NCBI GenBank assembly: GCA_030765055.1
Contig: CM060947.1
Span: 217,035,271 to 217,099,270, forward strand
Origin: Mantis religiosa
Lineage: Eukaryota > Arthropoda > Insecta > Mantodea > Mantidae
Length of the DNA stretch: 64,000 nt
Direction: 5' to 3'
Within the stretch, counting starts at the first letter, position 1. Each line of letters starts with the position of its first letter. This document shows, one piece after another, positions 10,661-26,513 of the stretch. The notes under the pieces are model-generated. The model ran no database searches. It saw only the letters and a program-made list of their open reading frames with translations, and was not told the DNA's origin. The translations under genes and the position numbers were made by a program.

Positions 10661-13600
10661 GTTAAAGAAGAAGAATAATGTTAATTACTGAAAGTCATGC
10701 CTTGCCAACTTCCTGAAATGAAATCCATACACATTTTTCCTCGTCAAGCAAAACATAGTAATTTTGAGATTTCATGAAAGTTGGAAATTTGTGCTCAATG
10801 TCCTGGTAGTACTGCTTCTTTCTGTCCTTGACTGTATACAAATTTATATTTATTTATCGTTCATAACACGAACTATAAGCAAAACCTGTCGTAAAAATTG
10901 ACAAAGTTATATTCCTTGAATAAGTAAAATAATTTGTCTGTTACTAAATGTTGGCGCTCATTTACTGCTGGGTACCGGAGATAAAAATAACATTTTAAAT
11001 CCATACACTTAGGTATTTTGTTACGGACCGACACTCTGATCGTGACTGATGATACGCCTGAACCACTAAGCGACAGTCTTAATTTTGTTACAATATAATG
11101 CAAGAGAATGCTTTGTTATGTTCACGATGAAAATCTGTAACACTTTTGAATCTGCCCACAAAGCCGTAAAAAGTCTCTTTGTGGAGTAAGGTCGTAAAAA
11201 GGCCTCCGTTCCCGTACATTTTACGAGCAAGCCATAAAAGTTGGCAAGTATTGTAAGTTATTTGATGTATATAAAATTCTTTATACATATTCGAGAAAAC
11301 AAGTTTAGATTACAATCAACTCTCCGAATTAAACTCTTTAAAATTTTTACTTCTTTCAGCCAAGAGCACAAAGCTACACGCCGCTACACTTAAAACACCT
11401 TTTCCTAGCAATGCAGGTGTGACCGTCTGCCAATATGTTTCTTTAGAGACGATCGTCGTAGACTTCACACAGAGAAACGCTTTAAATCTCGAAATGTTCC
11501 TCGAGTCACAATTAGAACAATGAGATCTTGTAAACAATGGCTTTCAACACGATGGTCCTCACCCTCACTACAAAGTCTTTCTCACTCAAATGAATTGGTA
11601 GGGAACTGTGAGTGTAGTGATCCTGTACAATGTTGAGAGAGAGAATTGTAATGACTGTCAGTGAACTATCATATGCATTATACCTTCATTCTTAAAATGT
11701 TCAATTTTGATAAACAGATATAACTATGCCAACCTGTAGATTTGTTGTGTCTTCAATGAAATATAATTTATATTGCAAAAATCAAATTACCTTGCGTTGT
11801 TTTGAATGTGTAACAAGCTTTGCCAAATAATTTCTGCCATAGTATATTAAGATTGTTGTCATATAGGGGCATAATTTCTGTATCCCTTCGTCAAAGAATG
11901 ATTTAAAATCATCTAACATTTCTGCGCATTTAACAATGTATAAAGTAGTAGACTAAATATGGAGCTGTCCTGTAAAATAAGGGATGGATGGACTCTAGGG
12001 CGGTACGTTACAGTTTACAAGAAGTACCCATCTATTACAGTGAAAATGTTTTTTCCACGGGTCCTGAACAAGCTCACGGTCTTGGTTAGCACGTATGTAG
12101 TATAGACAACATGATGTTTTATAATAATGTATCCATAAGTGTCATTTCTAAAGCTTGCCTTTTTTTAATAAAGTTTTCAAAATATTATCACAAGCTGCTC
12201 AACAACAATTACAAATGTGTTCTAATCGTGCAGATATATATATATTATTTTGAGACGAAAAAAAGCACTTTATTTTTAACTTAGTTATGTTAATCAGGTG
12301 TTATACACATTGCCAAACTGTAATTTTAAAAATGCTGATGTACGTACTCATATGATTTTCTCTACCCACTCTTGAACAAATCATTCTGTTTATTTCATCT
12401 TAATCGAGACAGACTTTTGTGGACTTTGGATTATTACACATTCCCTTACATGGGAAAAGGTGAATACAGTAGGCTTAAGCGATGGTAGTGTAACAATTGT
12501 TTTAATTTATATTTAAAAAAGGTTTGAAAAATTTATAAATTTATAAAAGAAAAACAAACAAAATTGTGTACAAATATATGCAATTTTGTAATTGGCCGTA
12601 GTAAATCGGCCAATCATACAAAAGTAATATATGGGTAGCGACAGTTACGAAGGATTAAATAATCTTGGTGTAGAAACCAAAAGAAAATTCGTCTTTCTTT
12701 CTGAAACGCAGAAGAGATCAGACTTTTTTTTAAGTTGCTCTAAAATATTTAAGTGTTAGTTCAAGTTGAAGTATTAGGTTGATTCCAATCACAGTGTAAA
12801 GTTTTGTGATAAGAATTGTAATGAATTTGGTGTTAAAAGAAATAAACAAAAGATTGATTTCTTATAGAATTTCAAATTAAAAATCTGAATGATTTCTTCA
12901 CTCGTTATCACCCTTGTAACTTAGAGTTTTCATTGCTCGTAAGTAAGAATATAACAAAAGAATATTAAACGCTAGCCGAGGCATAATTAAAGATTTTCCT
13001 GATAACTTCGGGGAATATCTTCTTCAAGTCAAAACATTTTGGACGAAAGTAAGATTGACGAAGTAAGACCAACGACGGGAAACGAGATACCAGCACGAAT
13101 CTTGCTATATACATATATGTTGCCACAACAACGGAGGAATCCTGCTACATATGTCGCCACAACGTGGGGATCATAGCATCTTCAATCATCGCATAACAAT
13201 AGAAATCATGTTGCAGTACAGATACATTATAGCCTTGACATATCATTCTCTTTGCTTGGCCAGGACATAACAAAAACTAATGACTTCCTATTCAAGAAAA
13301 GTATTTATATATTCCAACAAATAATAAAGGATATCTCGAAAATGTTTATCTCTAAAAGTATTTGATGTAAATTATGTGTTTTAGCGAGATGTAAATTTGT
13401 TGTATGGTAATATTTTGTATCTCTTGTGATTTATTAGTTATGATAAAGTCATCTAGAATGAAAAGGACTTCTGAGGCTCTTCCCAGAAAATTCACGGTAT
13501 TTAATGTCATAAAACGTTTCAAACATAACATCGTTAGCCATATTTGAGAAAATCAAAATGTTTGAAGAAAAAAAAAATCCACTTAAACAGTAATTAGGGT

Positions 13601-14190
13601 AGTGGAGTTCTTGAAAAACTTCGATTTGCATCTTGGGAGATCATGAACATAAAAAGCAAGTTTGGTATTTAGCAGACCACGTTTTTGAGCTATGCTGTTC
13701 ACACATATATACATGGATCTTTTTCTAAAAAAGGCTTTGGGGAGGATCTAGGTAGACTATAACTGTTCAAAAAAGTAAAAGTAAAAATAGCACCACATTT
13801 TTAAAATATTAATGCACAGGACTGTCATATAAACGTTTCCAAATTTCTGATTGTTTTAAGGGCAAATGTTAATTATTATTAATTATAACGCTTGTAACAA
13901 TTTATCCTCCTCAACGGCCGAATTAATTAACGCATATCTTGAGCGGTATGAAAGTCGTAGCAAAATCCACAGTATTTTAAAGTTTAATATCTCAGAGTTT
14001 CTGCTAAAAATGGAAATTTGGTAAAAGACATAATATGGAACTATAGAATAAGAAAACTGAAGTCGAGTAAAATGCATTATAAGTAAACACGAATCATTTC
14101 TCCAAGTACTCTTGGGCATTTAAATGATCACGCGTTGAAGCTTTAGAGAGCTCTGAGGGCAAAATGAAAACTCAATTTTTGTTTGTTTGT
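10661..14190. other. Gene-free stretch
   Basis: No gene supported. Short frames at 10873-11537 have no recognisable motif. TATATATATA at about 12235. Repeat R copy 2 lies at 13455-13600. Confidence 0.55.
13455..13600 (+). repeat. Dispersed repeat R, copy 2
   Basis: Shares blocks with the other R copies: GGACTTCTGAGGCTCTTCCC, then AGAAAATTCACGGTATTTAA, then AGCCATATTTGAGAAAATCA, then AATGTTTGAAG. No ORF. Class unknown. Confidence 0.5.
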
Positions 14191-14415
14191 AATTTTACGT
14201 CCTCCAACGTTATGTCATATCGGACGGTGAATGAAATGGGTGAAATGATGCTCAAATGTGTCCAGGTTCTATGGAGCTACCTGACATTCGTCTTTCAGGA
14301 TAAGGGAAAACCCCGGAAAAACCTTATCCAGGTAACTCACCCTGACCGAGATTCGAACCCGGGACCTCTTGAACGTGAGGCAGACATGCTACCATCTACG
14401 CTGCCGAGTTGGGCT
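14191..14415 (-). mobile_element. SINE-A, full-length copy
   Basis: Minus-strand copy of the commonest SINE here. Read in its own direction: tRNA-like head (promoter box region GGTAGCATGTCTGCCTCACG, B box GGTTCGAATCTCGG-like), then a body with TTACCTGGATAAGGTTTTTC, CTTATCCTGAAAGACGAATG and CATTTGAGCATCATTTCACC, ending in GGAGGACGTAAAATT. About 225 bp. Confidence 0.85.
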
Positions 14416-17400
14416 TAAAATTAAAAGTTGAATTATGTGAAACTTCAGACCAAATTTCAGCTATGGTACCCTTAAAGCAACAAAAGTATAGGTCATACCC
14501 TATGCCACCTTGGAAACGCAGGGTTGGAACACCTGTATGTGTTCTCTTCGTAAGGAACTCTTACGAAGTTCTTAATCTTGAATTATTTATTGTGAAATGT
14601 TTCATCGGAATAATTTCCGATGAATAATTCAGAGAATTTCACTTAATTTGAAACACTAATTGCCCTCAAAGCAATAAGACTGAAATATGGTCATCCATCC
14701 CTGGATAAAAGTTCTTAGGGATATGTGATGTGCAAGCTGCAGAATGGTCGGTCCATTTGAGTTGCACTAAAAACAAATGATTGGTGTCATTCATACACTT
14801 GGAAATAAACCTAGATATTGTTTGAAAATACGAAATTTCTCCTGAACATAGAGGAGGAAGTGTTTTGCCTCCTAATGAACAAAGCCAGAGGATCTCACTG
14901 TACGCAAAAATTGTTCCATAAGACGGAATGGCGTTGCAAAGGAATACCTTTATTTTAAATGTAGATTCCAACTGAAAAAACAAAAACAATGATGTTGCAA
15001 CCTCGTTAGGTTTGAATGAACATCGGATCAGTGCCCACATTGTTTTTGTGTTGACGTATAAGTAGGGTATGAACCGCAGACATCCCGTTCATGAATGTAT
15101 GTATGTCTTAACGATCTTGGCAACTTATATCGTTAGGAATGATTTAAGAGAGAACATATTCGCTGGAAAACAGTAAGTTAAGATTCAACACACCTAATAT
15201 TATTTATCTACAAACCTAAATGACAAATTATTTTATTTCCAGGTAAAGAATATGTACTAAACTATGATTAGATATCTTTTATGTTAGCAATTACACAAAA
15301 CGTTATCTTAATACTCGACTTCTTTACACATTCCTTCAAAATGCTTTTGAAACTACGAATGGCGCAGCACCTCCCTACTAAGGCAGCAAACTCTTACTGA
15401 ACCTGGCAGATGCTATGAAAACCTCGCCTCCTCCTTTGCAGCTCAGAGTAAAAGTAGGAAGTATTTCAGTGTATCTAAACCCAGTTTGGTCCAAATGGTC
15501 TAGCCGTGGGGCCCTTAAACCCCACACACTTAATCAGTCACTAAAACACTACATTGAACCCACGCAATAACATGTATTAAACGGCATTTTGTTGATAAAC
15601 AGTAGACATTCGTGCCAATTTTCAAATGTTACATGAGAAAAAACAAATGCTTCTTTTGTAACAGTGAGCCGGTCGCGCTAATAGAATTTCTACTCCCTAA
15701 CAACTAGATAATTCTCTCAAACTATCAACCATTCAAATGTTAAATAATCACGTGACTTTGTCACAGCAGATGCTGACTATATGCTCTATACCATTTTATC
15801 TATTTGTTCCAAAAGGTTGAATTATAATTGGCTGTAAAATAAACCAAAATAATAAAGTCTCGCTTGCTTAAATTTGTAGAAACTGGTACACTGGAAAATT
15901 TTAAGGACATTATATTTCTGACAAATGTTTTTACTTACATGTAAGATATATATTTAAGTAGAATATGAAATTATCATTTTTATGTAAATCGGTTGCCATG
16001 ATAATGGTGCAGATCCGATTACTTTGTAAGCATAAGGAAGAGGTAAAAGTTGTGTACAACTAACTTTACACTTCGGTTTACATTTTTACTAAAACCCCGC
16101 AAAACGTTCACAGAGTATGTACATTTCATGAAGAAACCATGGCGTCTGCAGTTTAAAATGAAAGTTTAATATGCTCGAGCATTTGGTCAAGATTCACCTG
16201 TGGGATGCCCTAAAAAGTGAGAATATCCCCAAAATTATAATTTGCTGTCAACCTCTCAAAACACCCACATTATATGATTTTTACTGAATTTTACAATTAC
16301 CCAAAAATATGCATAATTAAATTTACTATTAACGACAAGCAGCGTTTAATTTCTTTCTTTTGTTTCTCTCCTAAAGCAATCAATTAGCTGACAATTCTAT
16401 TTTCCAGACAGCTTTAATATATGAAATTAATGTTTTAATTTTACTTTAAAAAAAAATAAAACTCCTGCAATTTGGAAAAGTGAAATACTTTACAACTTTT
16501 TCCCCCCAAAATCATTGTTGATATTTATGAAATTTAGCTGTGCTTATAATTATGGTGGTGACACCATTTTATGAAACAAATATGCTGAAAGTACAATTTT
16601 GAAATTTCATCTAGATGTACCGTTAAACTATTCTCCATGGACGATATCTGTCCCATAAAGACTTTAAAAAATGTTCAACAATTGCATTCATGAAAACATG
16701 CTACCTTAAACAGCAAACAACTTACCCTCCAGGCATATTTAAAGTATAACAGTATAAGCCTAAAATGTGAAATTTAGGTAATTTGTACATGGAAAGTTTA
16801 TAGCATAACTAAATAACATGTAAATAAACTTAAACGTTAAAAAGATTAGCGTATACACTTATGCTTTCAATTTATTTACAAATATCATATGATGTAGTAA
16901 ACTGTGCTTTTGTAATTCGCTGCTACGAAAGAAAAATAATGTAGAAATACGCAAATGGATCTACAAGTAAAGTGCAAAGTTTTGATTGTTTATTCTTTTA
17001 TATGTTTATTAGCGATTTGCATTTGAAAAGGTGCAGTAAAGAACGACGATTTTATAACTTTTGCAAAACTTCCTTCAAAATTTTAAAATGTCAGTGCTTT
17101 AGGCACACTTACCCTTCGTTTTTCACCTATGGAGATGATCGCTATAGTCATATGTAGAGTCTAAAGTGGAACACGTGAAGCATTCAACTATACAGGTTCA
17201 TTACTTAATGACACATTCGATGCATAATTATGAAAATAGCACTTCAAATAAAAAATTAATGTTTTATTGTTTTGCTTCGCAATATAATATCTTGATCTGA
17301 TATGCGATAAATTCGAGAGCAATGTCAAAAGCACTTTATTTCCTTTTCAAGAAATTACGATGTATTAAACAGGCGATAAGGTTCTTAAGTTTTCTGGAAT

Positions 17401-19402
17401 AATTTGTTTGTTTTTCCCCCTCATTTGAAATCACACTCAACAACCTCTATTTCTGCCTTTCAAAGTTAGCATGCTTTTAAAAAGTCATATGCTACGGTAT
17501 TACAGAACGATGGATACATTCTATACACTTTCGGCAAAATAATTAGCAAATAAATTAACGAAGGCGAATAAATCGTATGTTTTTACCTCAGGGGAAATTG
17601 CTAAGTTTAATTCCAGGTCTCTTAGAGGGAGAAAGAAATAAGACATCTAGAAGTTTTATGTGCCACATTCTTGGCTGTTAATTGCTGGTGAAATTTTATT
17701 ATGAGTTTCTATCGACTTTAAAACACCTGAATTTCATTTCAGGTGACAGAGAGAATTAAAAGAATAAAGAATCAGATAGTATAAATAATTATAATTCTGT
17801 TACCTTTCCTTCAACAAATTGAAAAGAATATACTCGAAGAACTACACTATTCATTTTTATTTCTCCATGTTGCTTAATCGTTGAAAATTTTCATTTGTGT
17901 TCAGGAATAAAGCAGACAGTATGCTTAGTAAATGGACAAAAGTGACCTATAGCTTTTAAAATACAGAATGGTTGTATGCATAGAGAATACATTTCAGGGG
18001 AAAAAATTGAACTTTTTTTATGTTTGCGCTTGAGTTTGCAAGCATTTTAGCAGCAATAATTAAAATTACGTGTATATGCTCGCCAAACGTTTGCCGGAAA
18101 AAAAGGGACAGCATTGCGCATTATCGTAACAAATGACAATCATATTTCATCCCGCATTTTTTGTAATTCACAGTTAAAGGCTATAATTAAATGCAATGTA
18201 AAATGACGCCCACATCTCTATTGTACAACAAAACGGAATTTCAGAAAGAAAAAGACAATGAAAGGGGCCTTATACGGAATAAACACAAAGGCAATTGTTA
18301 CTGCATGTCAAATGCTGAAAAGTTGCAAATGTTTATCCCAACTCGGCGTGGCAGCCATGTTGTACGTTCTAGCTTTGCTTTCCCTCCAACATAATGCCGC
18401 ACAACAACATAAAAAAGAGCCAGACCCTTCTTTGTCCGCGACGAAGGTCAGCCGTTCCCCCACCCCTTTTGTAGTCAGCGTCATATACCAGCCGTTCCAA
18501 ACACATCCGTCTATGGCGCCAGCGTGCGTCGTACGGAAATTGTGTCACGTCCTTTAGGAATGCTCAGAATGTGGGTCACTGAATTCTGCGGAATCACAAA
18601 CAGCACTTTTCATAAGCCAACAAGACTTCGTCTCTAAAGCTTTGCTGCCCAAAACGAAGTTCAGGAAGTGTTACTGATACGTAACAGTCACGACACTTTC
18701 TGGACCCATCTACATTTTGTTACGATTCCAGAACACAATGTTTTTCAATATATGACTCCAGCATTTGTAATGAACTAAAGAGTCTGTAGCATCTAAATGT
18801 GGTTCATCTTCAGAGGATCTCTTAATGCTTTCTGCCTCATTCCGCACTCCTTTTAAGGGAGGAGAAAGGAACTATTGCAGTAAAACTATATGTGCAAATC
18901 TCGCCTGAAAGTACTTTCCATCTTTGTCCCTATGAGATGGAAGTAATTCATGTTATGTGGACTTCGGTTTCTAATTGGGCCTGTAAGTAAATAAGATAAC
19001 CATTTTCATACATTTTTCACTGTCTTGCTGTTTTTCCACATTCAATGTGTATCTCTCCCATAAAAATACGGATAAACATCAAAAAATGTTTACTGTACTT
19101 CAAAGTGTATGTAACAAAGTATCCGACTGGAATTTTATCGCCCCGGTTTATATTTACAAAAAAATAACATTGTGTAAAATCATTCACTGTGTTTGCTGAT
19201 TTTTTACACTTTATAAGATTAAAGTAACTACTACATGAAAATTCCCATTGGAAAAAAGTATTACCCAGACATTAATGGCCGTTATTAAGTATATAATTTC
19301 AATATTCGTAGAAAATAACTTTCATTTGAATTAATAAAAAATATAAATTACTTATCACAAAAAAACGCGCTGTACCTTATAAGGCGATTAGGATGGATGG
19401 AA
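14416..19402. other. Gene-free stretch
   Basis: About 5 kb with no gene or recognisable element. The 124-codon minus frame at 14666-15040 and the overlapping frames at 18191-18557 have no domain-like pattern; I treat them as chance. This may be intron or intergenic DNA. Confidence 0.5.
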
Positions 19403-19590
19403 TTAAACTGAAAAATCCAATGCCACGACCGGGATTTGAACCATGGATCTCCTGGTTTCCGTCCAGTCGCTCTTACGCATTGAGTTACCATTGCCAACGT
19501 GCTGTCATGACATTACAATTCTCCAATTGATGCATATATTTTCCCGGTAAACCACTATCAATTTTCACCAATTAACTTAAATGGCAGTTA
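19403..19590 (-). mobile_element. SINE-B, diverged copy
   Basis: Block AAACTGAAAAATCCAATGCC, reverse-complement B box (GGGATTTGAACC), A-box arm, then the pre-tRNA block with AACGTGCTGTCATGACATTA and TTTTCCCGGTAAACCACTAT. Same order as 55030-55300 and 58204-58445, more diverged. Confidence 0.75.
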
Positions 19591-20436
19591 GGTTGTTGAA
19601 ATGTGGACCTATCATGATTTAAAAATGATATCAACCATTCAGAACAACGATTAACAAATTTACAGATAAATCAGCTGAATGGGTTTCTCCGAATGCAGGG
19701 CAAAACCATTAAGCACAGATATATTTAAACACAAAAATGTTTCCTTTTAAATTACAAAATTATAAATAATATCACTATCGCTCTTTAATCTATGCTTTCT
19801 CCTATGTTATAATTTTTTGTTTTTAAATTATAATTGGGTTGAAAATCGCTTTGAAATCACTTCTAAGCTCATTTTGCTGAAACAAATTTTTGGCAAATAT
19901 TTTTTGTAATACTTTAGTTTATACTGCCTTTGAGCTAAGATATCGTACATTCTTATTTCGTTCTATTGGCATTCCTTGTTTCACGATATGATAGGTTTAC
20001 GTTTTTCAAAGACGGAGCTCTCTCTCTCTAAAACCAAAACCACAAGTACTTGTTTTGTTACTGCATTTGACAGTAATGCTGTTGGTATGTGCTGGAATAA
20101 TCTGAATAAATGCTGCTTATTTTGAGGTTTTTTAATTTCGCTCACTGCAACATTATAATTTGAAGTCATTCCTGCTGTAATACTAAGAAGGCTGGGAGAA
20201 TTTTGTTCCCATGCAACCAAGCAAATGCATAAATGTTTTAGGTTAAAAGAAATTATTCCACAAAACTTAGAGATATACATTAATCTGCTTCCCATTAATA
20301 AAAATTCAAAGAGAAAGAAGCGGCCTAAATATACATTTACCACTCATTATTTTCTGTAATTACAAACAGAAATGCCAACGTTTTCGAGAAAGATAAATGT
20401 TTTGAACATCAACTTTGCACATATTTCTTTTTCTCT
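19591..20436. other. Gene-free stretch
   Basis: No gene supported. The 120-codon minus frame at 19981-20343 has no recognisable motif. Confidence 0.45.
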
Positions 20437-21219
<783 letters not shown>

Positions 21220-23546
21220 ATTATTAGATATTATTACGATGGAATTCGAATCGCGATGTTGTGACTAATTTTATTAAGAAGTATATCTACACCGACTCTA
21301 AAACAATTATAAGTTTTAAAGGTAAATCTTATTTGCTGTCAGTTGTATTCTTTTCCATACTTTTTCAGCATTTTTAATAAAATAACATAATTACCATAGC
21401 AAAGGATAAAAATGCGTTGTGACTTTTTTCTGGTATGTAATGAGTAATGACATCAGCATTTCAAATACCGGTGTTCTTTCTTTTTTGTGTTGTTAACTGT
21501 GCATAATTACTTAGATAGAGAACAGTTAATTGAGCTTTTTCAGTAATTACGCCTTTCCGATTGTGTTTTTACATTTATAAATTCGTTTTGTCGTTGATAT
21601 TGTCATAGCTGCTCCTGTCATTATTTTCTGTATAATTAGTCCTAATACAACAAATATCTGCCATTCTGCTACAAAAAATTCGCATTTACAATGGAAATAA
21701 AAATAACGCCACCCTAGCCGATTAAAATGTTACGCCCCCTTGTTGAATTTCAACAAAACAAAAGCAGATCAGCGATAAGAATCGTAAACACGCGAGCATC
21801 TGCGCTGTGACTCATTCCAGTACTTAAGCTGTTCCGTTATTTGCATGCACTGAAGAGTTATCTCTCACAAATGGCCTTGCATTTGGTTTACTGGAATGTA
21901 TACCCGCGCACAAAATTATATTGCAGCTGAATATGGGGTATTTCCAGATAATATGTAAAAGAAAACTGCTTGAGCAAACAACGCATTTTAAAAAACTGAT
22001 TTATCCATCAGTGTTATCTATTTCATAGCTGCCATACAAATTATTCACAAAGCTAGAATTTCCACCTGCTTCTATAATTTATTTTCTTTTTTGTTCAGGC
22101 TAAGCCTGTTTGTCTTCAAGGAGAGTCTGGTGCAATGAAAAATTATCCTTCTAGCCGTCTTTTTAGAAACCACTAAACACTTCTATGTTCATTCTAATGT
22201 TTCCTTCTTTGTTTTACAAATGTTATTATAATCCGTTATACCACATTCTTTTCTCACATCTTCATTCTGTCCATACTTGTTTCCCCTACAAGTGCCCTTA
22301 ATGCATTCACTTTTATTTCTCTGACTAATTGTTTTGCTGTCGTCGGAACAGATATCTTATTACAGACTTGTACACTTCATCTTTCGAATAATTATTCTTA
22401 CAAACAACATATCATAGGTAACCTGATATTTTTTCTGCTCTGCGAACTTGAAGTCTTAACTTCAATTATATTTCCACGTGATATTAATTCTATTTACACT
22501 ACATTATTCGCTAATAATTTTGGCTTTTAACTTACAGATTCTTTGGGCGTACACTACATTTTCCCCGTCGAAACTTAAGTGTTCAGCTGCTGTCACAGAT
22601 CCGTATGCTTTTGAACACTCTAGCCTAGCTGTATATAAAAGTAAGGTCATTTTCACTTCTCATCAGCGTTTCTCAAACGCTGAACGCCATGGTGAAATAA
22701 AAAAATTAGGCTTACACCCTTTGTGTACCCCACCTCATCAGTTAATTCTCCACTTATACTTATTTTAGATTTAGTCTTCGTATTTATCTTTTGTAGCTCT
22801 ATGATAGTTTTAGGTATCTTGTTTTGATTCGTAATTCTTAAACCGGGATTTAGTCCCAGCGGATGTTCCATTAAGTCAGATTTCAATTAATTTCATGCAA
22901 CGCTCCTGTTAATGTACTGCTTCTGCACGCCAACGCTGCTAACTTCAAAATTATCAGTTTAGTATTGAATTTCCACTCCACAATTTTCTGCACATTGTTT
23001 TTCTGCACCTGGGTCAAAGATGAAGGTGTTTGAAATGCTAAGCTGGCCAAATCTGTATAGAATCTTGTGACTGCCAAAGGACGCACTTGACGTCACAGAT
23101 GTTGGAAGCCGGAACATTTGATTTACTAACTGGAAAATGTTGAGCAATCAACTTTTCTAATTCCCAGAAATGTGCGCAGCAATAGCGATCTTCAGGTAGT
23201 GCTCTGCTTAGAGCTCCTATATTAAGCTAAACGTCTTTTTTACTGAATGCTAATAAATAAAAAATTATAATGATATTTTTAGGTATTTCCAAACTAATAA
23301 TCACAGTGTTTACTTTACCTATTTTAAGCATAGCATATTTAAAGAAGGTCAATTTGGACCTTTTTAAAAATAAATTTACAACTTGTTTCAATTGATCTAT
23401 TCCTTTCAGGGAAATCTAAACGACAGACACAACTTGGATGTCTTTTTCGTTGGAATGTGACCATATTTTATATTGTGTTTGCTACCTGCTAAAGGTCCAA
23501 GCATTTCTTTGGATTTCCCAGTACCAGGAAGTATTTGGGGAAAACA

Positions 23547-23548
<2 letters not shown>
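21220..23548. other. Gene-free stretch with one TATA-like site
   Basis: No supportable gene. TATATAAAAG at about 22632 with TCACTT or TCATCAG 22-30 bp later resembles an insect core promoter, but only a three-codon frame follows. CAGCGTTTCTCAAACGCTG at about 22665 is palindromic and hAT-terminus-like, without a partner end. Confidence 0.4.

Positions 23549-23627
<79 letters not shown>
23549..23627. repeat. (TG)n microsatellite
   Basis: About 39 uninterrupted TG units. Confidence 0.97.
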
Positions 23628-23629
<2 letters not shown>

Positions 23630-23741
23630 TTGCGCGCATAGCTCAAAAGCGAAAAATCTGTTGAATAGGAAATTTGGCATTAGTAGTTGTACCATTGTGC
23701 CAAACACGAAGATTTTAGAAAAATCTCCTAGACTACCCATT

Positions 23742-23982
23742 TGTTTTAATAATTTACGTCCTCCAACGTTAAGCCATATCGGACGATGAATGGAATGGGT
23801 GAAATGATGCTCAAATGGGCCCAGGGTCCATAGAGCTTAGAGTTACCCGACAATCGACTTTCAGGATAAGGGAAAACCCCGGAAAAACCTTATCCAGGTA
23901 ACTCACCCTGACTGAGATTCGAACTCGGGACCTCTTGAACGTGAGGCAGACATGCTACCATCTACGCTACCGATTCGGGCCA
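23742..23982 (-). mobile_element. SINE-A with perfect 13-bp target duplication
   Basis: Minus-strand full-length SINE-A (body from GGACGTAAATT to the tRNA-like head ending in GGGCC). It is flanked by TAGACTACCCATT at 23729-23741 and 23983-23995, a perfect target-site duplication. The element therefore arrived by target-primed reverse transcription fairly recently. Confidence 0.92.
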
Positions 23983-24071
23983 TAGACTACCCATTACATG
24001 AAACATGTTTCGAAAATTTTGATTTTCTGAAAAATGGCTCATAACGATTTATATAAAAATGCCATCTTTTA

Positions 24072-24659
<588 letters not shown>

Positions 24660-24670
24660 GCCAACTTTTA

Positions 24671-26330
24671 ACATATTTTCATGACAAAATGAAATATACA
24701 TCTTGAATGAATTCTGGATTTACTTTGCCTAACGCGAAGTCGTAAGAGATAGACAGAAACTTAGCACATAAAAATGTTGATGTCGTTAAAACAGAATTTC
24801 AGTCCAATACTTTTCTTTCTGCGGAGGGAGAGTTGACGGTTTCCAAGATGTTCCTCATTGTTTGTTTGAATTTTCCAATCTCAAGGAGAAGGAAATTTCA
24901 TAGTCATCGTTACAACAGCCAGTGTGTTTTGTAATGATCTCGCCACCGCTTAAAGACTTGTATTCCTTTTGCACTTATAAGAAGGAGAAAGAGGTGCACA
25001 ATGTGCAAGAGTAGAGCAAGTCATGTGAGTGCAGCACATCAGCTTTTTAAAAAATACATACAATTTATCGTGTATTTGTAACTTTATGGTATTTCGGCCT
25101 GTTTATTGTAATAAATTCTAGGATCTAAAGATTTTTCAACACTACCAAGCACCACAAGATATTGGGGGGGGGGGGGGTAAATATATGACACAAGAATTAG
25201 GATCACAGATGTTGCCCACAATTCACTACATTCTCAATATCTTAGAAATTTCTGCGACATTTTGGAATATTTTGCTTCACATGCCTTTTCTACTCTACCA
25301 CTTATCCACCTTAAACAGAAATCAAAACAGTCAAATATTTACTGCAATTTCACCCCAAGTACATGTTTTGATTATAATTATCCTTCAGTGAACTGTAAAA
25401 TCAATATTCTCACTTTTTGTACGTTTACGTGTTGCCGTGATTATTTTCTTTTTAAGAAATACTTTACCAAAAACGTTAGAATAATGAACATTTACAAGAC
25501 GCGGAGACCATTAACATTTCCAGTTCCATGCCAACACAATTATAATGATGCTACTTGTATAAACGTTCTTACAATTATTTTGAGTTTCTCGAAAAAAAAA
25601 AAAAATGTAAACGTTCCTTGTGTATGCGAGCGTTTGTTTACAAATCTGAGAGTAAAACTAAAAAGAAAATACCTATAAACATTTAACGTTATATTTAATT
25701 TCAGCAAGCGCTAAGAATTTTTTAAAACAATTCTATTTAGCAGTTTTTATTTAAATAGGATGTGTCTGAGGTGCTTTGGTGACTAATAAAATGCTCTTAA
25801 ATCAGTCCGTTCCAATAAAAGCAATGTGGAATCTGTAATAATAGATCACTCATGCAACAAATCAGTATAAATTAGGTTTGTGAAAAGTAGTTTGCTAAAC
25901 AAACTGTCAGGTCAATTTTCCTTTCATGATCACACCGTTACCCTTCGATGTGAAAAAAGGTGCTAACAGAAATATTAATTCGTTATTCAGCACTGTATCC
26001 CTTTGCTCATTGTCTAAGATGAATTGATTTTTCGTGGAGAACTTCTCAGGCATCAAGTTTGAAGAATAGGTATGTATTTCAAGCGGGCTAATGTGGATAA
26101 CTTCTTACAACTCATGGTTTATTAGTGATTAGTTGCACGTCTCGTACTGAAATAGTGTGTAACAAGTTATGAATAGAATATGTCAATGTATTTCAAGTTT
26201 GGTTGTAATCGGTACAAAATGAAGGGAAGCAAAGGTTAGTTGCCGCAGAAGTCAAGTACGCTAAACATGAGAAGTCAAGTGATTCGCATTCGTGCACGCC
26301 CTCTACCAACTCGCCTGGCGCGTCGTAGTC
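24671..26330. other. Upstream region of the MADF gene
   Basis: No gene recognised. G-run at 25163-25177 and A-run at about 25590-25604. The 138-codon frame at 25262-25678 shows no domain. TCAGTA at 26329-26334, about 183 bp before the ATG at 26514, could be an initiator, but this is weak. Confidence 0.45.
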
Positions 26331-26513
26331 AGTACACGACCGTAACTGGTGTGGTGCACATGCTTGAGAGGAGAGCCTTATGGCTGTTTGATTTTAACTG
26401 TGTTCAAATATAGCAGATAGTTTTATAACTGCTGTAATCGCTAAACGCATACACGGGTTGAGAAGTAGTTTACTTAATACAGTGTCCATCATTTGTGTGT
26501 GTTAAGATCAAGA

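Noticed and set aside
14666..15040. 124-codon minus frame as a gene
   Set aside because: No domain pattern, no start or signal context, composition like translated AT-rich noise.
19981..20343. 120-codon minus frame as a gene
   Set aside because: No recognisable motif; hydrophobic bias is expected from AT-rich noise.
22665..22683. CAGCGTTTCTCAAACGCTG as a hAT terminal repeat
   Set aside because: No matching inverted partner or 8-bp duplication found; it is also a simple short palindrome.
23406..23789. CV/HT-repeat frames
   Set aside because: Translation of the (TG)n tract on both strands.
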